From Dictyobacter formicarum (GTDB lineage Bacteria; Chloroflexota; Ktedonobacteria; Ktedonobacterales; Ktedonobacteraceae): a stretch of DNA of 64,000 bases. The position numbers were made by a program, and so were the translations under genes. Below the pieces are notes generated by a model. It saw only the letters and a program-made list of their open reading frames with translations. It made no database searches and was not told the origin of the DNA. Positions 35,881 to 43,594 of the stretch are shown piece after piece (position 1 is the stretch's first letter; each line of letters begins with the position of its first letter). The stretch is taken from positions 350,701 through 414,700 of the forward strand of contig NZ_BNJJ01000005.1 in assembly GCF_016587435.1 (NCBI RefSeq). The letters are read 5' to 3'.

Positions 35881-36555
35881 ATGATTGTTCAATCGGCGCC
35901 CGTCCGAACGATCAGCATCAATACGGGCTACTTGAGAGCAAAGCGTGCACTTGATATTGCTTTTACACTTCTCATCGCACCCTTTGTACTGCTGGTCGGT
36001 ATTGTTGTTGCAATCTGTATCAAATTGAACTCCGAAGGCCCTATTTTTTTTCGCCAGAAACGGATCGGGCAAAACGGGGTCGAATTCGAAATGCTTAAGT
36101 TTCGATCTATGTATGTAAACAGCGACCAGATGGCTCATCGCGAAAAAATTCTGCAATACATGAATGGCCAAAAACTCAACGAAGACTCTACTGGCAAAAT
36201 GATGTACAAAGATGTTCAAGATCCACGTATTACTAAAATAGGCCGCTTTATCCGTAAAACCAGCCTGGATGAGTTGCCCCAGTTTTGGAATGTGCTGATA
36301 GGTCAAATGTCTCTGGTTGGTCCTCGACCTCCACTGCCCTATGAGGTAGAACTTTATACATCACATGAATGGTTGCGCATGATTGGCAGACCGGGGCTGA
36401 CCGGCACCTGGCAGGTCTTTGGGCGCTCACGTGTAACGTTTCAGAATATGGTTGAGATGGATATTGAATACCTCAAAAAACAATCGATATGGCTCGATTT
36501 GAAGCTTATCTTTCTCACAGTTCCAGTAATGATCTTTGCACGCGGTGGTGCTTAA
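35881..36555 (+). CDS. Initiating sugar-1-phosphate transferase (polyprenyl-phosphate type)
   Basis: The 224-residue protein starts at ATG 35881 after GGGGGAGGC; a TTG 15 bases upstream lies within that site. It has one membrane segment (about residues 20-42, 'ALDIAFTLLIAPFVLLVGI') and the catalytic domain of bacterial sugar transferases: 'FRQKRIGQNG', 'LKFRSMY', 'TSLDELPQFWNVL', 'MSLVGPRPP', 'PGLTGTWQV' and a C-terminal 'IWLDLKLIFLTVPVM'. It lacks the N-terminal four-helix region of WbaP/WcaJ, so it is the short form. It moves a sugar-1-phosphate from UDP-sugar to undecaprenyl phosphate to begin repeat-unit assembly. Confidence 0.92.
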   Translation: MIVQSAPVRTISINTGYLRAKRALDIAFTLLIAPFVLLVGIVVAICIKLNSEGPIFFRQKRIGQNGVEFEMLKFRSMYVNSDQMAHREKILQYMNGQKLNEDSTGKMMYKDVQDPRITKIGRFIRKTSLDELPQFWNVLIGQMSLVGPRPPLPYEVELYTSHEWLRMIGRPGLTGTWQVFGRSRVTFQNMVEMDIEYLKKQSIWLDLKLIFLTVPVMIFARGGA

Positions 36556-36574
36556 TACATTATAATATGCCTAT

Positions 36575-37024
36575 TCATTTATCTCTCTGATACAGTTTCA
36601 TACTTGGAGAAGTAAGAAACTGTATCATTGTATGTAGAGAAGGCTGCACAGAGCCATCCACAATCTGCACACGCTCAGCATAACGATATCTACCCCAGCG
36701 TTTCTCTCTCTCCGCACGCACCAGACGCTGCAACAGCAAACGCATAAGGCATGAATCAATGGTAACAGGAAAAACATGGCAGCCGGTCAAATCAGCAATC
36801 AGTGGAAGAATATATAAACTCTTCTGGTCAGTGAACGCGACAGTTATAGATCCCTTTGATTTTCCTATCACGATACACTGGTAACGCAATATCATATGCA
36901 GAGGCAATAGAGAAGAATATCTTAAAGGCACCCGGCGTAAGGGTGCCAGACGCGGCAGAGGCAACATTGCTTCGGCCACATTGTATATTTGTTCACAATT
37001 TTTTCTTTCTCTTGGATAGTACAT
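36575..37024 (-). CDS. Stand-alone GspE-N/MshEN-like domain protein
   Basis: The 149-residue protein starts at ATG 37024 with GAGAGAAG upstream. The middle part, 'VIGKSKGSITVAFTDQKSLY' followed by 'LIADLTGCHVFPVTIDSCLM', has the pattern of the N-terminal domain of type II secretion/pilus ATPases (GspE-N), whose MshEN variant binds cyclic di-GMP. No ATPase domain follows. It converges with the sugar transferase. A role in regulating polysaccharide synthesis or export is possible. The N-terminal 25 residues are basic and unlike the family. The call rests on a pattern read by eye. Confidence 0.5.
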   Translation of the reverse strand: MYYPRERKNCEQIYNVAEAMLPLPRLAPLRRVPLRYSSLLPLHMILRYQCIVIGKSKGSITVAFTDQKSLYILPLIADLTGCHVFPVTIDSCLMRLLLQRLVRAEREKRWGRYRYAERVQIVDGSVQPSLHTMIQFLTSPSMKLYQRDK

Positions 37025-37384
37025 ATCTTCTCTCTATACATTAGAATATTCAGCTCTAAGTATAGGACCACACACGTGTATAAGCGATGGAGAAGCAACT
37101 CAAATCGGGGTGATATTAAAAGGAGAGGAGTGGAGATTTGAACACTCCTTTTACAAGGAATATACGAGCTTGTTATAGGAAATTAGAGCTTGTGAGTATG
37201 CTCGCATTTTCGCACCTGCGGTGCGCCCAAGTAATTCCAGGTGTTATGCAATCCATACGCTGTAATACATGGATTGCACAACACCTAAAAAAGTTTGAGG
37301 GCGTGGCCCCAGGGTTGGCGAGCGACCAGAGGGCCAACGTGGCAGAGTTTGTGACTCTCTTAACTGTGCAGGAGCAAAACATAT
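37025..37384. other. Intergenic region rich in inverted repeats
   Basis: These 360 bases hold several hairpins (see 37211-37286) and the near-direct repeats CGAGCTTGT and AGAGCTTGT around 37167-37195. An open frame from 37138 on the + strand crosses the repeats and runs antisense into the regulator gene; I do not believe it is a gene. Confidence 0.5.
37211..37286. repeat. Pair of hairpins
   Basis: CGCACC-TGC-GGTGCG at 37211-37225 is followed by an 18-base inverted repeat with one mismatch (37239-37256 and 37269-37286, 12-base loop). A further GTTGGC/GCCAAC pair lies near 37314-37338. The set may be a REP-like element or the terminator region of the regulator gene ending at 37385. Confidence 0.6.
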
Positions 37385-38113
37385 TTACACAGAAACCATC
37401 CGCAGAGGGCGAACCGTATCATCCTCGGCTGAACGACGGATCAAGGTGTAGCCAACGCCAGGCACCGTTAGAATATAGTGAGGGTGACCTGGATCTGGTT
37501 CTATCTTCTGACGCAGATGGCGGATATGCGCTTTGATCAAACAGGCATCTCCATCACCATCATACCCCCATACATGGGTCACGATCTGATTAGCTGTGCA
37601 GACATCATTAGCATTGATAGCTAGCAAGTGTAACATTTTACTTTCGGTAGGAGTAAGGCGACAGGTCTTACCGTTTACAGTTACTTCATTGTGTAGAGAG
37701 TCAACGCAAATCGGGCCCACATGGATGAGCGAAGATGGTCGACGCTCCAGGGTGCCTCGTGAGCGACGGCTGACTGCTCGAATACGAGCCAGCAACTGCG
37801 ATGGAAAGAATGGTTTCCGCAAATAGTCATCCGCTCCTGACTCCAGGCAACGCACTTCATCATGCACATCTTTCCCATCTGTAACTACTAATGTCAATGC
37901 ATCATGCTTGGTACGTAGATCCCGGCACAGAGCCAGCATGTCCACGTCCTTAAGAGCGGTATCCATAATCACCAGGTCTGGTCGCTGCTCTAACCATTCC
38001 ATTCGAGCACGCTCGGCTGTATAGGCACGGTAGACTTCATAGCCTAACGTTTTTAGCCAACTTGTAAGCATCTCAACCAAATCACGATCACTATCGATGA
38101 TCAGTAATTTCAT
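37385..38113 (-). CDS. OmpR/PhoB-family response regulator
   Basis: The 242-residue protein starts at ATG 38113 after GGGAGGAG. Residues 1-120 are a receiver domain: acidic pocket 'IIDSD', phospho-acceptor Asp in 'LVIMDTALKD', a Thr/Ser near 'LVVTDGKD' and the Lys in 'LRKPFFPSQ'. Residues 140-235 are a winged helix-turn-helix: 'LTPTESKMLHLLAIN', 'IVTHVWGYDGDGD' and 'KAHIRHLRQKIEPDP'. It is a DNA-binding regulator controlled by phosphorylation. No histidine kinase is adjacent, so it is an orphan here. Closeness to the polysaccharide genes suggests, but does not show, that it controls them. Confidence 0.92.
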   Translation of the reverse strand: MKLLIIDSDRDLVEMLTSWLKTLGYEVYRAYTAERARMEWLEQRPDLVIMDTALKDVDMLALCRDLRTKHDALTLVVTDGKDVHDEVRCLESGADDYLRKPFFPSQLLARIRAVSRRSRGTLERRPSSLIHVGPICVDSLHNEVTVNGKTCRLTPTESKMLHLLAINANDVCTANQIVTHVWGYDGDGDACLIKAHIRHLRQKIEPDPGHPHYILTVPGVGYTLIRRSAEDDTVRPLRMVSV

Positions 38114-38837
38114 TGTCTCCTCCCAACGCTATGGTCGCCGTCCGTCATCACGCATGTACAAAATCGAAAGTTTCAAAAAGTAAGAATTTTTACATAGGTT
38201 AATATTTTATTGTAAATGATGGTTTGAAACCATTTTTCTAACAAATAAACGCCGTTCGCATGAAGATTTATGACATGCGTATAATTGTTTCTTTATTGCC
38301 ATCGCGCAAATCAATGATAATACTACGTAGCCTTATAAACGAGGGATGCACTATAAGTACATAGGAGTCGATAAAACGCTTGCTTATAAATAAACAAGCT
38401 ATTGATGCCTAAGCTGTTCAGGCATATTTATCCCGGTAAAGCAACAAGAAAACCGCTATTAATGTAGACTCAGCTTATCGTCTGATAAATACTATACCTT
38501 ATGCACCTATAAATTGCAATGTGCCAATATGGTAATGCGTCACAATTTGTAGAGTACACATACATAGATAAGCTTTCTCAACTCCTGATTGCAGAACTCT
38601 TTGTACAAGACATAGCTTTTTTTACAGGCTCAAATTTTGCTGGCGCAATTTTAGCCTGCAGCTGCAGACATCTGTGGAGATACTGTAAGTCAGTATGGGC
38701 AAGGTGAGGATAGAGGAAATCTAAGGGCTGCCCTCATACTATCGTCATTATTTATGCGTAGCCAGAACTGGCGTCCTTCGGCAGTGAAAGGTAGAGAAAT
38801 GTCTACGCATAATATTTTTTACCATCTATTTAGAGCA
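38114..38837. other. Intergenic region without a convincing gene
   Basis: These 724 bases are A+T-rich. The upstream side serves as promoter region for the response regulator. A hairpin at 38752-38812 lies near the right end. A 62-codon frame (38519-38707 +) has no ribosome site and no recognisable motif. Nothing else stands out. Confidence 0.6.
38752..38812 (+). terminator. Hairpin followed by T-run
   Basis: TTATGCGTAG (38752-38761) pairs with 38803-38812; the loop has a nested GCCAG/CTGGC hairpin, and a run of T follows at 38815-38820. It reads as a terminator for rightward transcripts, although no + strand gene ends here. It could also fold downstream of the - strand DUF212 gene. Confidence 0.45.
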
Positions 38838-39287
38838 TCAGGCGGTAAATAACAGACCAATGGCAATCCCTAGCAATCCCCCTACGAAAACCTGAATTGG
38901 CGTATGCCCAATTAATTCACGCAGGCGCTTCTCTGCCGCCATAGGGCTGCCCTGAAAGGCTTCTTCGATCATTTGATTAAGGATACGCGCTTGAATGCTG
39001 ACGGCGCGGCGCACACCAGCAGCGTCGTACATTACAATACTGGCCAGCACAAGCGCAATCGCAAACTCAGGAGATGCGATTCCTACCTGCCGACCAACGG
39101 CTGTGGCTAGCCCGGTAACAAGGGCCGAGTGTGAACTGGGCATACCACCAGAAGAAACCAGCCGACTCAGGGCCAATTTACGTTGCTTGAATAATTCCAG
39201 CACGGTTTTGCTCACCTGCGCAACTCCCCAGGCAAGAAAAGCCGCCAGCAGCACGCGATTATCCAGAAGCGAGCCATTATTTATCAT
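38838..39287 (-). CDS. DUF212 (divergent PAP2-family) membrane protein
   Basis: The 149-residue protein starts at ATG 39287 with GGGAGTAG upstream. It has three to four membrane helices and the conserved 'SGGMPSSHSALVTGLATAVG' (PSSHS, divergent phosphatase-like motif) plus 'MYDAAGVRRAVSIQA' and 'LIGHTPIQVFVGGLLGI'. DUF212 proteins resemble type-2 phosphatidic acid phosphatases; a phosphatase role on a lipid or polyprenyl phosphate is inferred but unproven. It is the last gene of the - strand block and follows xseB after 21 bases. Confidence 0.9.
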   Translation of the reverse strand: MINNGSLLDNRVLLAAFLAWGVAQVSKTVLELFKQRKLALSRLVSSGGMPSSHSALVTGLATAVGRQVGIASPEFAIALVLASIVMYDAAGVRRAVSIQARILNQMIEEAFQGSPMAAEKRLRELIGHTPIQVFVGGLLGIAIGLLFTA

Positions 39288-39308
39288 ACGTTTTCACTAC
39301 TCCCTTTT

Positions 39309-39533
39309 CTATAAATCAAGGGGTGAAAGAGAGGGAGTATCAGTACTCTCATCCACACTGAGCTGCTGCACGGAGAGTTCAGCCTGCTGCAAAAGCTCAT
39401 TGCAATACTGTGCCAGTTGCATACCATCCTGATACCGCTGCAATGCCTGATCAAGTGGCATTTTTCCTTCTTGTAGAGCAGCAATAGCAGCTTCGAGCCG
39501 CTCAAAAGCTTCTTCAAATGACAGCGTTTCCAT
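39309..39533 (-). CDS. xseB: Exodeoxyribonuclease VII small subunit
   Basis: The 74-residue form starts at ATG 39533 with AGGTG five bases before it; a TTG at 39548 is an alternative start that would overlap xseA. The protein is mostly helical, with the family pattern 'LSFEEAFERLEAAIAALQEG' and 'PLDQALQRYQDGMQLAQYC'. It binds XseA as several copies and is needed to form the active nuclease that degrades single-stranded DNA. It directly follows xseA, as in many bacteria. Confidence 0.92.
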   Translation of the reverse strand: METLSFEEAFERLEAAIAALQEGKMPLDQALQRYQDGMQLAQYCNELLQQAELSVQQLSVDESTDTPSLSPLDL

Positions 39534-39544
39534 CTTATCACCTA

Positions 39545-40780
39545 TCAAATCTTTTCTACTGAATCCCGAACCTGTGCCGCTATCTGTCCATCCTGAACCT
39601 GGATAGTTAATGTATCGCCCACCTGCACCTGCTGGGTACTGGTTACTACCGCATGGTCGCGTTGCTGCCGTACCACTGCATAACCACGAGCAATGGTTAA
39701 TAGTGGACTTAAAGAGTGCAGTTGCAGGCTTACTCCTCGCAGCCGTTCGACACGCAGGGAGATGATATGCCGCATATAGGTCTGGAGGCGCTCAGTACAT
39801 TCATCGAGTTGCTGACGGCGTTGCGCAATTGTGCCCTCAGGGCTAACACGTTGTAATTCGCGCAGAGCCTGCGCGACCTGTACATTGCAATCTTCAATCC
39901 GCTCTATGATTAACGCGGTCAGCAATTGTTGTTTCTCTTGAAGTTCGATCTGCCAGTCCGTAATATCAGGCACAGCGGCTGCGGCTGCAGCCGTCGGTGT
40001 GGAAGCCCGGAAATCAGCCACAAAATCCGCAATCGTAAAATCGGTTTCGTGGCCGACGCCACTGATGACCGGGATGCGGGAGCGAGCAATTGCGCGCGCG
40101 ACGATTTCTTCGTTAAACGCCCATAGCTCCTCAATCGAGCCACCGCCTCGCCCAACGATGATCACTTCGGCTTCGCCGTGCTCGTTAAGCAGATCCAGGG
40201 CCATAGCAATAGATGCAGGAGCTTCAGCCCCCTGCACCTGGGCGGGTGCAAGAATAACTTGCGCTAAAGGATAGCGATTGCGCAATGTACGTAGCATATC
40301 GCGCAAAGCAGCCGCCTGTAGAGAGGTTACGATACCAATCGTAGCTGGCTGCTCTGGCAATGGACGCTTGCGCTCACTATCAAATAAGCCTTCGGCCTCC
40401 AGCCGCGCTTTCAATTGCTCAAATTTACGAAAGAGTGCTCCTTCACCCAACGACATGACTGCATTGACATAAAATTGCAGCTTGCCATCGCGCTCATAGA
40501 ACGCTATACGGCCATTGACTGCCAGAGCCATCCCATCTCGCAAAGAGGGTGCCGCTGTACGCAAGCGTGCTTGCTTAAAGAAAACACAGGATAACTGGGC
40601 CTCGCCCTCTTTTAAGGTAAAATAACAGTGTCCGGATGGATAAGTTTTACAATTCGAGACTTCACCGTGCACCCAAATATTTTGTAAGATGTCGTTAGTA
40701 TCCAGCAGCTCTTTTAGATACAATGAAAGGGCGGAGACACTGATTGCCGACGGGGCTCCGAGCGAGTCTTGAAAGAGCAT
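39545..40780 (-). CDS. xseA: Exodeoxyribonuclease VII large subunit
   Basis: The 411-residue protein starts at ATG 40780 with GGAGG upstream, five bases after the AccB-like gene. The N-terminal OB-fold (about 1-105) has 'WVHGEVSNCKTYPSGHCYFTL'-type sequence (partial: GEVSNCK, SGHCYFTLK). The catalytic region has 'IGIVTSLQAAALRDML', 'AQVQGAEAP' and 'IVGRGGGSIEELWAFN', followed by 'ISGVGHETDFTIADFVAD'. The C-terminal part is coiled coil. With XseB it forms the nuclease that trims single-stranded DNA ends in both directions, for repair and plasmid or chromosome maintenance. Confidence 0.95.
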   Translation of the reverse strand: MLFQDSLGAPSAISVSALSLYLKELLDTNDILQNIWVHGEVSNCKTYPSGHCYFTLKEGEAQLSCVFFKQARLRTAAPSLRDGMALAVNGRIAFYERDGKLQFYVNAVMSLGEGALFRKFEQLKARLEAEGLFDSERKRPLPEQPATIGIVTSLQAAALRDMLRTLRNRYPLAQVILAPAQVQGAEAPASIAMALDLLNEHGEAEVIIVGRGGGSIEELWAFNEEIVARAIARSRIPVISGVGHETDFTIADFVADFRASTPTAAAAAAVPDITDWQIELQEKQQLLTALIIERIEDCNVQVAQALRELQRVSPEGTIAQRRQQLDECTERLQTYMRHIISLRVERLRGVSLQLHSLSPLLTIARGYAVVRQQRDHAVVTSTQQVQVGDTLTIQVQDGQIAAQVRDSVEKI

Positions 40781-40785
40781 AAAGC

Positions 40786-41304
40786 TTATGCCTCCTCTGA
40801 GCTATCAATCACAAATAATTGCTGCCCATATTCGACGGCCTGACCATCCTGAACCAGAATTTCGGTGACGCTACCAGCAATGGTGCTTTCTACCTCATTG
40901 ATAACATTTAATGATTGAATAGTGCCAACCAGTTGACCTGGCTTAACGCGATCACTAACGGCAACCAGTGGATTCCCTTTGGGCTTACCCCAGGAGTGGA
41001 AGATACCTACCAGTGGCGCGTTGATTGTATGCCTGGGCTCAGCAGCGGCTTTTTCTGGCTGGATCGAATCGCTTTCGTCAGATGAGACAACGGCGTAGGC
41101 AGTAGCTTCGCTACCGGTCTGCGCTTTCGCTTTCCGCAGCACGAGCTGCATCCCTTCCATGGGCCGCTTGACTTCAATTTCGGAGACATCGCTCGCGTCC
41201 AGTAATTGTACCAGGCGCTTTAGATGTTCGATGCTAACCCGGGGGGCTTCGGCGGCGTCTTCACGTGCGATGGTTTCGACTTCATAAGGATTCTTGTGGT
41301 CCAT
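40786..41304 (-). CDS. AccB-like biotin/lipoyl-domain protein without the biotinyl lysine
   Basis: The 172-residue protein starts at ATG 41304 with GGAG seven bases upstream. It has the layout of biotin carboxyl carrier protein: an N-terminal helix region 'EHLKRLVQLLDASDVSEIEV', a linker with 'EPRHTINAPLVGIFHS', and a C-terminal biotinyl-domain fold with 'VKPGQLVGTIQSLNVINEVE' and 'ILVQDGQAVEYGQQLFVI'. Where BCCP has E-A-M-K-M-M, this protein has Q-S-L-N-V-I; the modified Lys is Asn (codon AAT). It therefore cannot be biotinylated at the usual site. The place between efp and xseA is the usual accB place, but no accC is present. Plant BADC proteins are comparable BCCP-like proteins without the Lys that inhibit acetyl-CoA carboxylase; an analogous role is inference. 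Confidence 0.85.
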   Translation of the reverse strand: MDHKNPYEVETIAREDAAEAPRVSIEHLKRLVQLLDASDVSEIEVKRPMEGMQLVLRKAKAQTGSEATAYAVVSSDESDSIQPEKAAAEPRHTINAPLVGIFHSWGKPKGNPLVAVSDRVKPGQLVGTIQSLNVINEVESTIAGSVTEILVQDGQAVEYGQQLFVIDSSEEA

Positions 41305-41460
41305 AGAACGACTCCATATATGCTAGCTGGCGTTGATAAAAATTTTCTTCAATTCCTGCCAATGGCGGGAAGGTGGGCAGATAGGAACCAGCCGCTTGAG
41401 CATGGTATACTGCGCTTGATCGCGACGTGCCCTCACCTTCCTGCTCCCTATAGTCTCCTG

Positions 41461-42018
41461 CTAGGCGCGTTCAACGTAGGCGCCGGTAGTGGTATTGACA
41501 CGAATCAGGTCATCCGTTGAGATAAACAGCGGTACCTGTACCACCAGGCCAGTCTCTGTGGTTGCAGGCTTGGTACCACCGGTGGCGGTATCACCTTTAA
41601 AGCCTGGCTCGGTGTAGGTCACGCGCAATACGATTTTCTCAGGGAGCTCTACAGAGATTGGCTCTTCTTCAAAGCGAATGATGTCCAGCTCCAGGTTGTC
41701 AATCAGGTAATCTTTGGCATCGCCTAACTGCGCCTCGGTCAGAACAATATCGTCATAGGTGCTGGTATCCATAAAATGATACTGATCACCTTCCTGATAT
41801 TGATAGGTCACATTTGAACGATCCAGGTAAATGCGTTTAAATTTATCGCCAGCGTCACAGGTGCGATCTACCGTTGCACCGGTACGCAGATTACGCAGTT
41901 TCATACGTACAATAGCGCCGCCGCGACCAATTTTCACGTGCTGCCATTCCAGGATGGAACAGAGCTGCCCTTCAAATTCAATCGTGATGCCTTTTTTCAA
42001 ATCACCAGTTGAAATCAT
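41461..42018 (-). CDS. efp: Elongation factor P
   Basis: The 185-residue protein starts at ATG 42018 with AAAGGAG upstream. It has the three-domain EF-P layout: 'MISTGDLKKGITIEFEG', the loop 'HVKIGRGGAIVRMKLRNL', 'YQYQEGDQYHFMD' in the middle domain and 'TGLVVQVPLFISTDDLIRVNT' at the end. EF-P binds between the P and E sites of the ribosome and relieves stalls at polyproline. The residue at the tip of the loop is Arg32 in 'IGRGG'; many species have Lys there (PGKG). The modification type is therefore not predictable by eye. It lies 15 bases after the peptidase gene, as in the efp loci of many Gram-positive bacteria. Confidence 0.95.
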   Translation of the reverse strand: MISTGDLKKGITIEFEGQLCSILEWQHVKIGRGGAIVRMKLRNLRTGATVDRTCDAGDKFKRIYLDRSNVTYQYQEGDQYHFMDTSTYDDIVLTEAQLGDAKDYLIDNLELDIIRFEEEPISVELPEKIVLRVTYTEPGFKGDTATGGTKPATTETGLVVQVPLFISTDDLIRVNTTTGAYVERA

Positions 42019-42033
42019 GAATACAAATCTCCT

Positions 42034-43134
42034 TTAGCGCGGAATCACCAGTTCAGTCGGTGACTGCGTTAATACTTCAACACCATCATCTTTAATCAAC
42101 ACACAATCTTCGACACGCGTACCAGTCCACCCGGGAATATAGACACCTGGCTCAACCGTGACGACCGAGCCTGCTGGTAATTTGACATCTTCGGGGGCAC
42201 GTTGTGAAAGAGAGGGATTCTCATGAATCTCGAGACCAACACCATGGCCTGTGCTGTGAATGTAATATTCGGCCAGGCCAGCTTCTACCAGAACATTGCG
42301 CGCCAGTGCATCGGCTTCACGGCCAGAGAGACCCGCATGTAAGCCTTGCTCGCACGTTCTCATTGAGCGCAGCACGGTCTCATAAATCTCTTTCATGCGC
42401 GGTTCAGCTGGCTCGCCCAGGCAAATAGTTCGAGTCATATCAGCACAATAACCTTTATAGCGAGCACCCATATCAATCGTAATCAACTCGCCACGCTGAA
42501 TCTGGCGCTGACCAGGAATAGCATGAGGCATAGAACCATTGGGGCCGGAAGCGACAATTGAGTTAAATGCGGTGCCATCTGCACCCAGTTCCACCATTTT
42601 ACGCGAGATTTCCCATTCGACATCTTTCTCGGTCATACCTGGCTGAATCCACTGGCACAGATGAGCGAAGGTCTCGTCGGTAATGGCGATCGCGCGTTTC
42701 AGCAATTCTAGCTCGTGTGGTTGCTTGATGTAGCGCAAGCGATTGACGATGGTTTCTTCAAATGGATGCAGACTGAATATCCCTTCACCGGCCTGGCGCA
42801 GCAACTCAAAATCGGCATAACGCACCGCGGTAGATTCAAACCCAATCTTTTGCCAGCCATGCTCTTGAGCCAGAGAAGCAATCGACTGCGCGTAGTTGCG
42901 ACTGGGGGGAATCACCACATGCCAACCTGCAGCTTCACGTGCGGCAACCTCACCATATAGTGGATTGGTCAGCAAGATCTGCTGCTGTGCGCTGACAATG
43001 ACAGAACCAGCCCCTTCCTCATCGTTCAACCAACCGCTCAAATAAGAAGCGCTCTGTGGTTGCGTCACATAAAAAGCATCCAGGTTCTGCTCAGCAATCC
43101 ACGCCCGAAATTGTTGTATGCTCTCTTGACCCAT
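42034..43134 (-). CDS. pepP: Xaa-Pro aminopeptidase (M24 family)
   Basis: The 366-residue form starts at ATG 43134 with AAAGAGA upstream (a TTG two codons earlier is possible). The N-terminal creatinase-like domain (1-130) is followed by the pita-bread catalytic domain with the two-metal ligands: Asp in 'ITIDMGARYKGYCADMTRT', His in 'HSTGHGVGLEIHENPSL', and Glu in 'VTVEPGVYI' and 'TRVEDCVLI'. It removes N-terminal residues before proline in the cytoplasm. The neighbour efp acts on proline-rich stretches, and the pepP-efp pair is a known conserved arrangement. The gene follows aroQ after 16 bases. Confidence 0.93.
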   Translation of the reverse strand: MGQESIQQFRAWIAEQNLDAFYVTQPQSASYLSGWLNDEEGAGSVIVSAQQQILLTNPLYGEVAAREAAGWHVVIPPSRNYAQSIASLAQEHGWQKIGFESTAVRYADFELLRQAGEGIFSLHPFEETIVNRLRYIKQPHELELLKRAIAITDETFAHLCQWIQPGMTEKDVEWEISRKMVELGADGTAFNSIVASGPNGSMPHAIPGQRQIQRGELITIDMGARYKGYCADMTRTICLGEPAEPRMKEIYETVLRSMRTCEQGLHAGLSGREADALARNVLVEAGLAEYYIHSTGHGVGLEIHENPSLSQRAPEDVKLPAGSVVTVEPGVYIPGWTGTRVEDCVLIKDDGVEVLTQSPTELVIPR

Positions 43135-43150
43135 AGCCAATCTCTTTCTA

Positions 43151-43588
43151 TTACTCGCTTACCAATGCTGTCAAGGCTTCCAATGCCAGGACATAGCCTC
43201 GCCATCCCAGGCCGGCTATTTGTCCACGGCAAATAGGAGCAATCACTGAATGATGCCGAAACTCTTCGCGTGCATAGACATTGCTTAAGTGAACCTCGAT
43301 CGTTGGCAGTTTTGCGTCGGCAATAGCATCGCGTAGCGCGATCGAATAATGGGTAAATGCACCTGGATTGATTACAATGCCGGCGGCCTGCTCGCGCTGC
43401 TGCTGGATGTAATCGATCAGGGCGCCCTCATGATTAGATTGGAAACAGGCAACGCTGACACCCAAAGCGGTGGCACGCTGGCGTACAGCATCATGAATAT
43501 GCTCCAGGGTCATCGTACCATAAATTTCGGGTTCTCGGGTACCCAGCATATTAAGGTTCGGCCCACTTAAAATGAGGAAATTCAGCAT
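43151..43588 (-). CDS. aroQ: 3-Dehydroquinate dehydratase, type II
   Basis: The 145-residue protein starts at ATG 43588. It has the type II signature '[20 protein letters not shown]', with the catalytic Tyr in the last part, '[15 protein letters not shown]', '[20 protein letters not shown]' with the His of the active site, and '[20 protein letters not shown]'. It converts 3-dehydroquinate to 3-dehydroshikimate in the shikimate pathway. It lies seven bases after the aroK-aroB fusion gene, giving three of the steps in order. The dodecameric type II form uses no Schiff base. Confidence 0.96.
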   Translation of the reverse strand: MLNFLILSGPNLNMLGTREPEIYGTMTLEHIHDAVRQRATALGVSVACFQSNHEGALIDYIQQQREQAAGIVINPGAFTHYSIALRDAIADAKLPTIEVHLSNVYAREEFRHHSVIAPICRGQIAGLGWRGYVLALEALTALVSE

Positions 43589-43594
43589 CTATCC

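Noticed and set aside
37138..37536. 132-codon + strand frame crossing the intergenic repeats
   Set aside because: It covers inverted repeats and then runs antisense to the response regulator gene. There is no ribosome site and no recognisable domain.
38519..38707. 62-codon + strand frame in the 724-base gap
   Set aside because: No ribosome site and no motif; A+T-rich sequence easily gives such frames.
40786..41304. Calling this gene accB without comment
   Set aside because: The biotin-accepting Lys is absent, so it cannot be an ordinary biotin carboxyl carrier protein.
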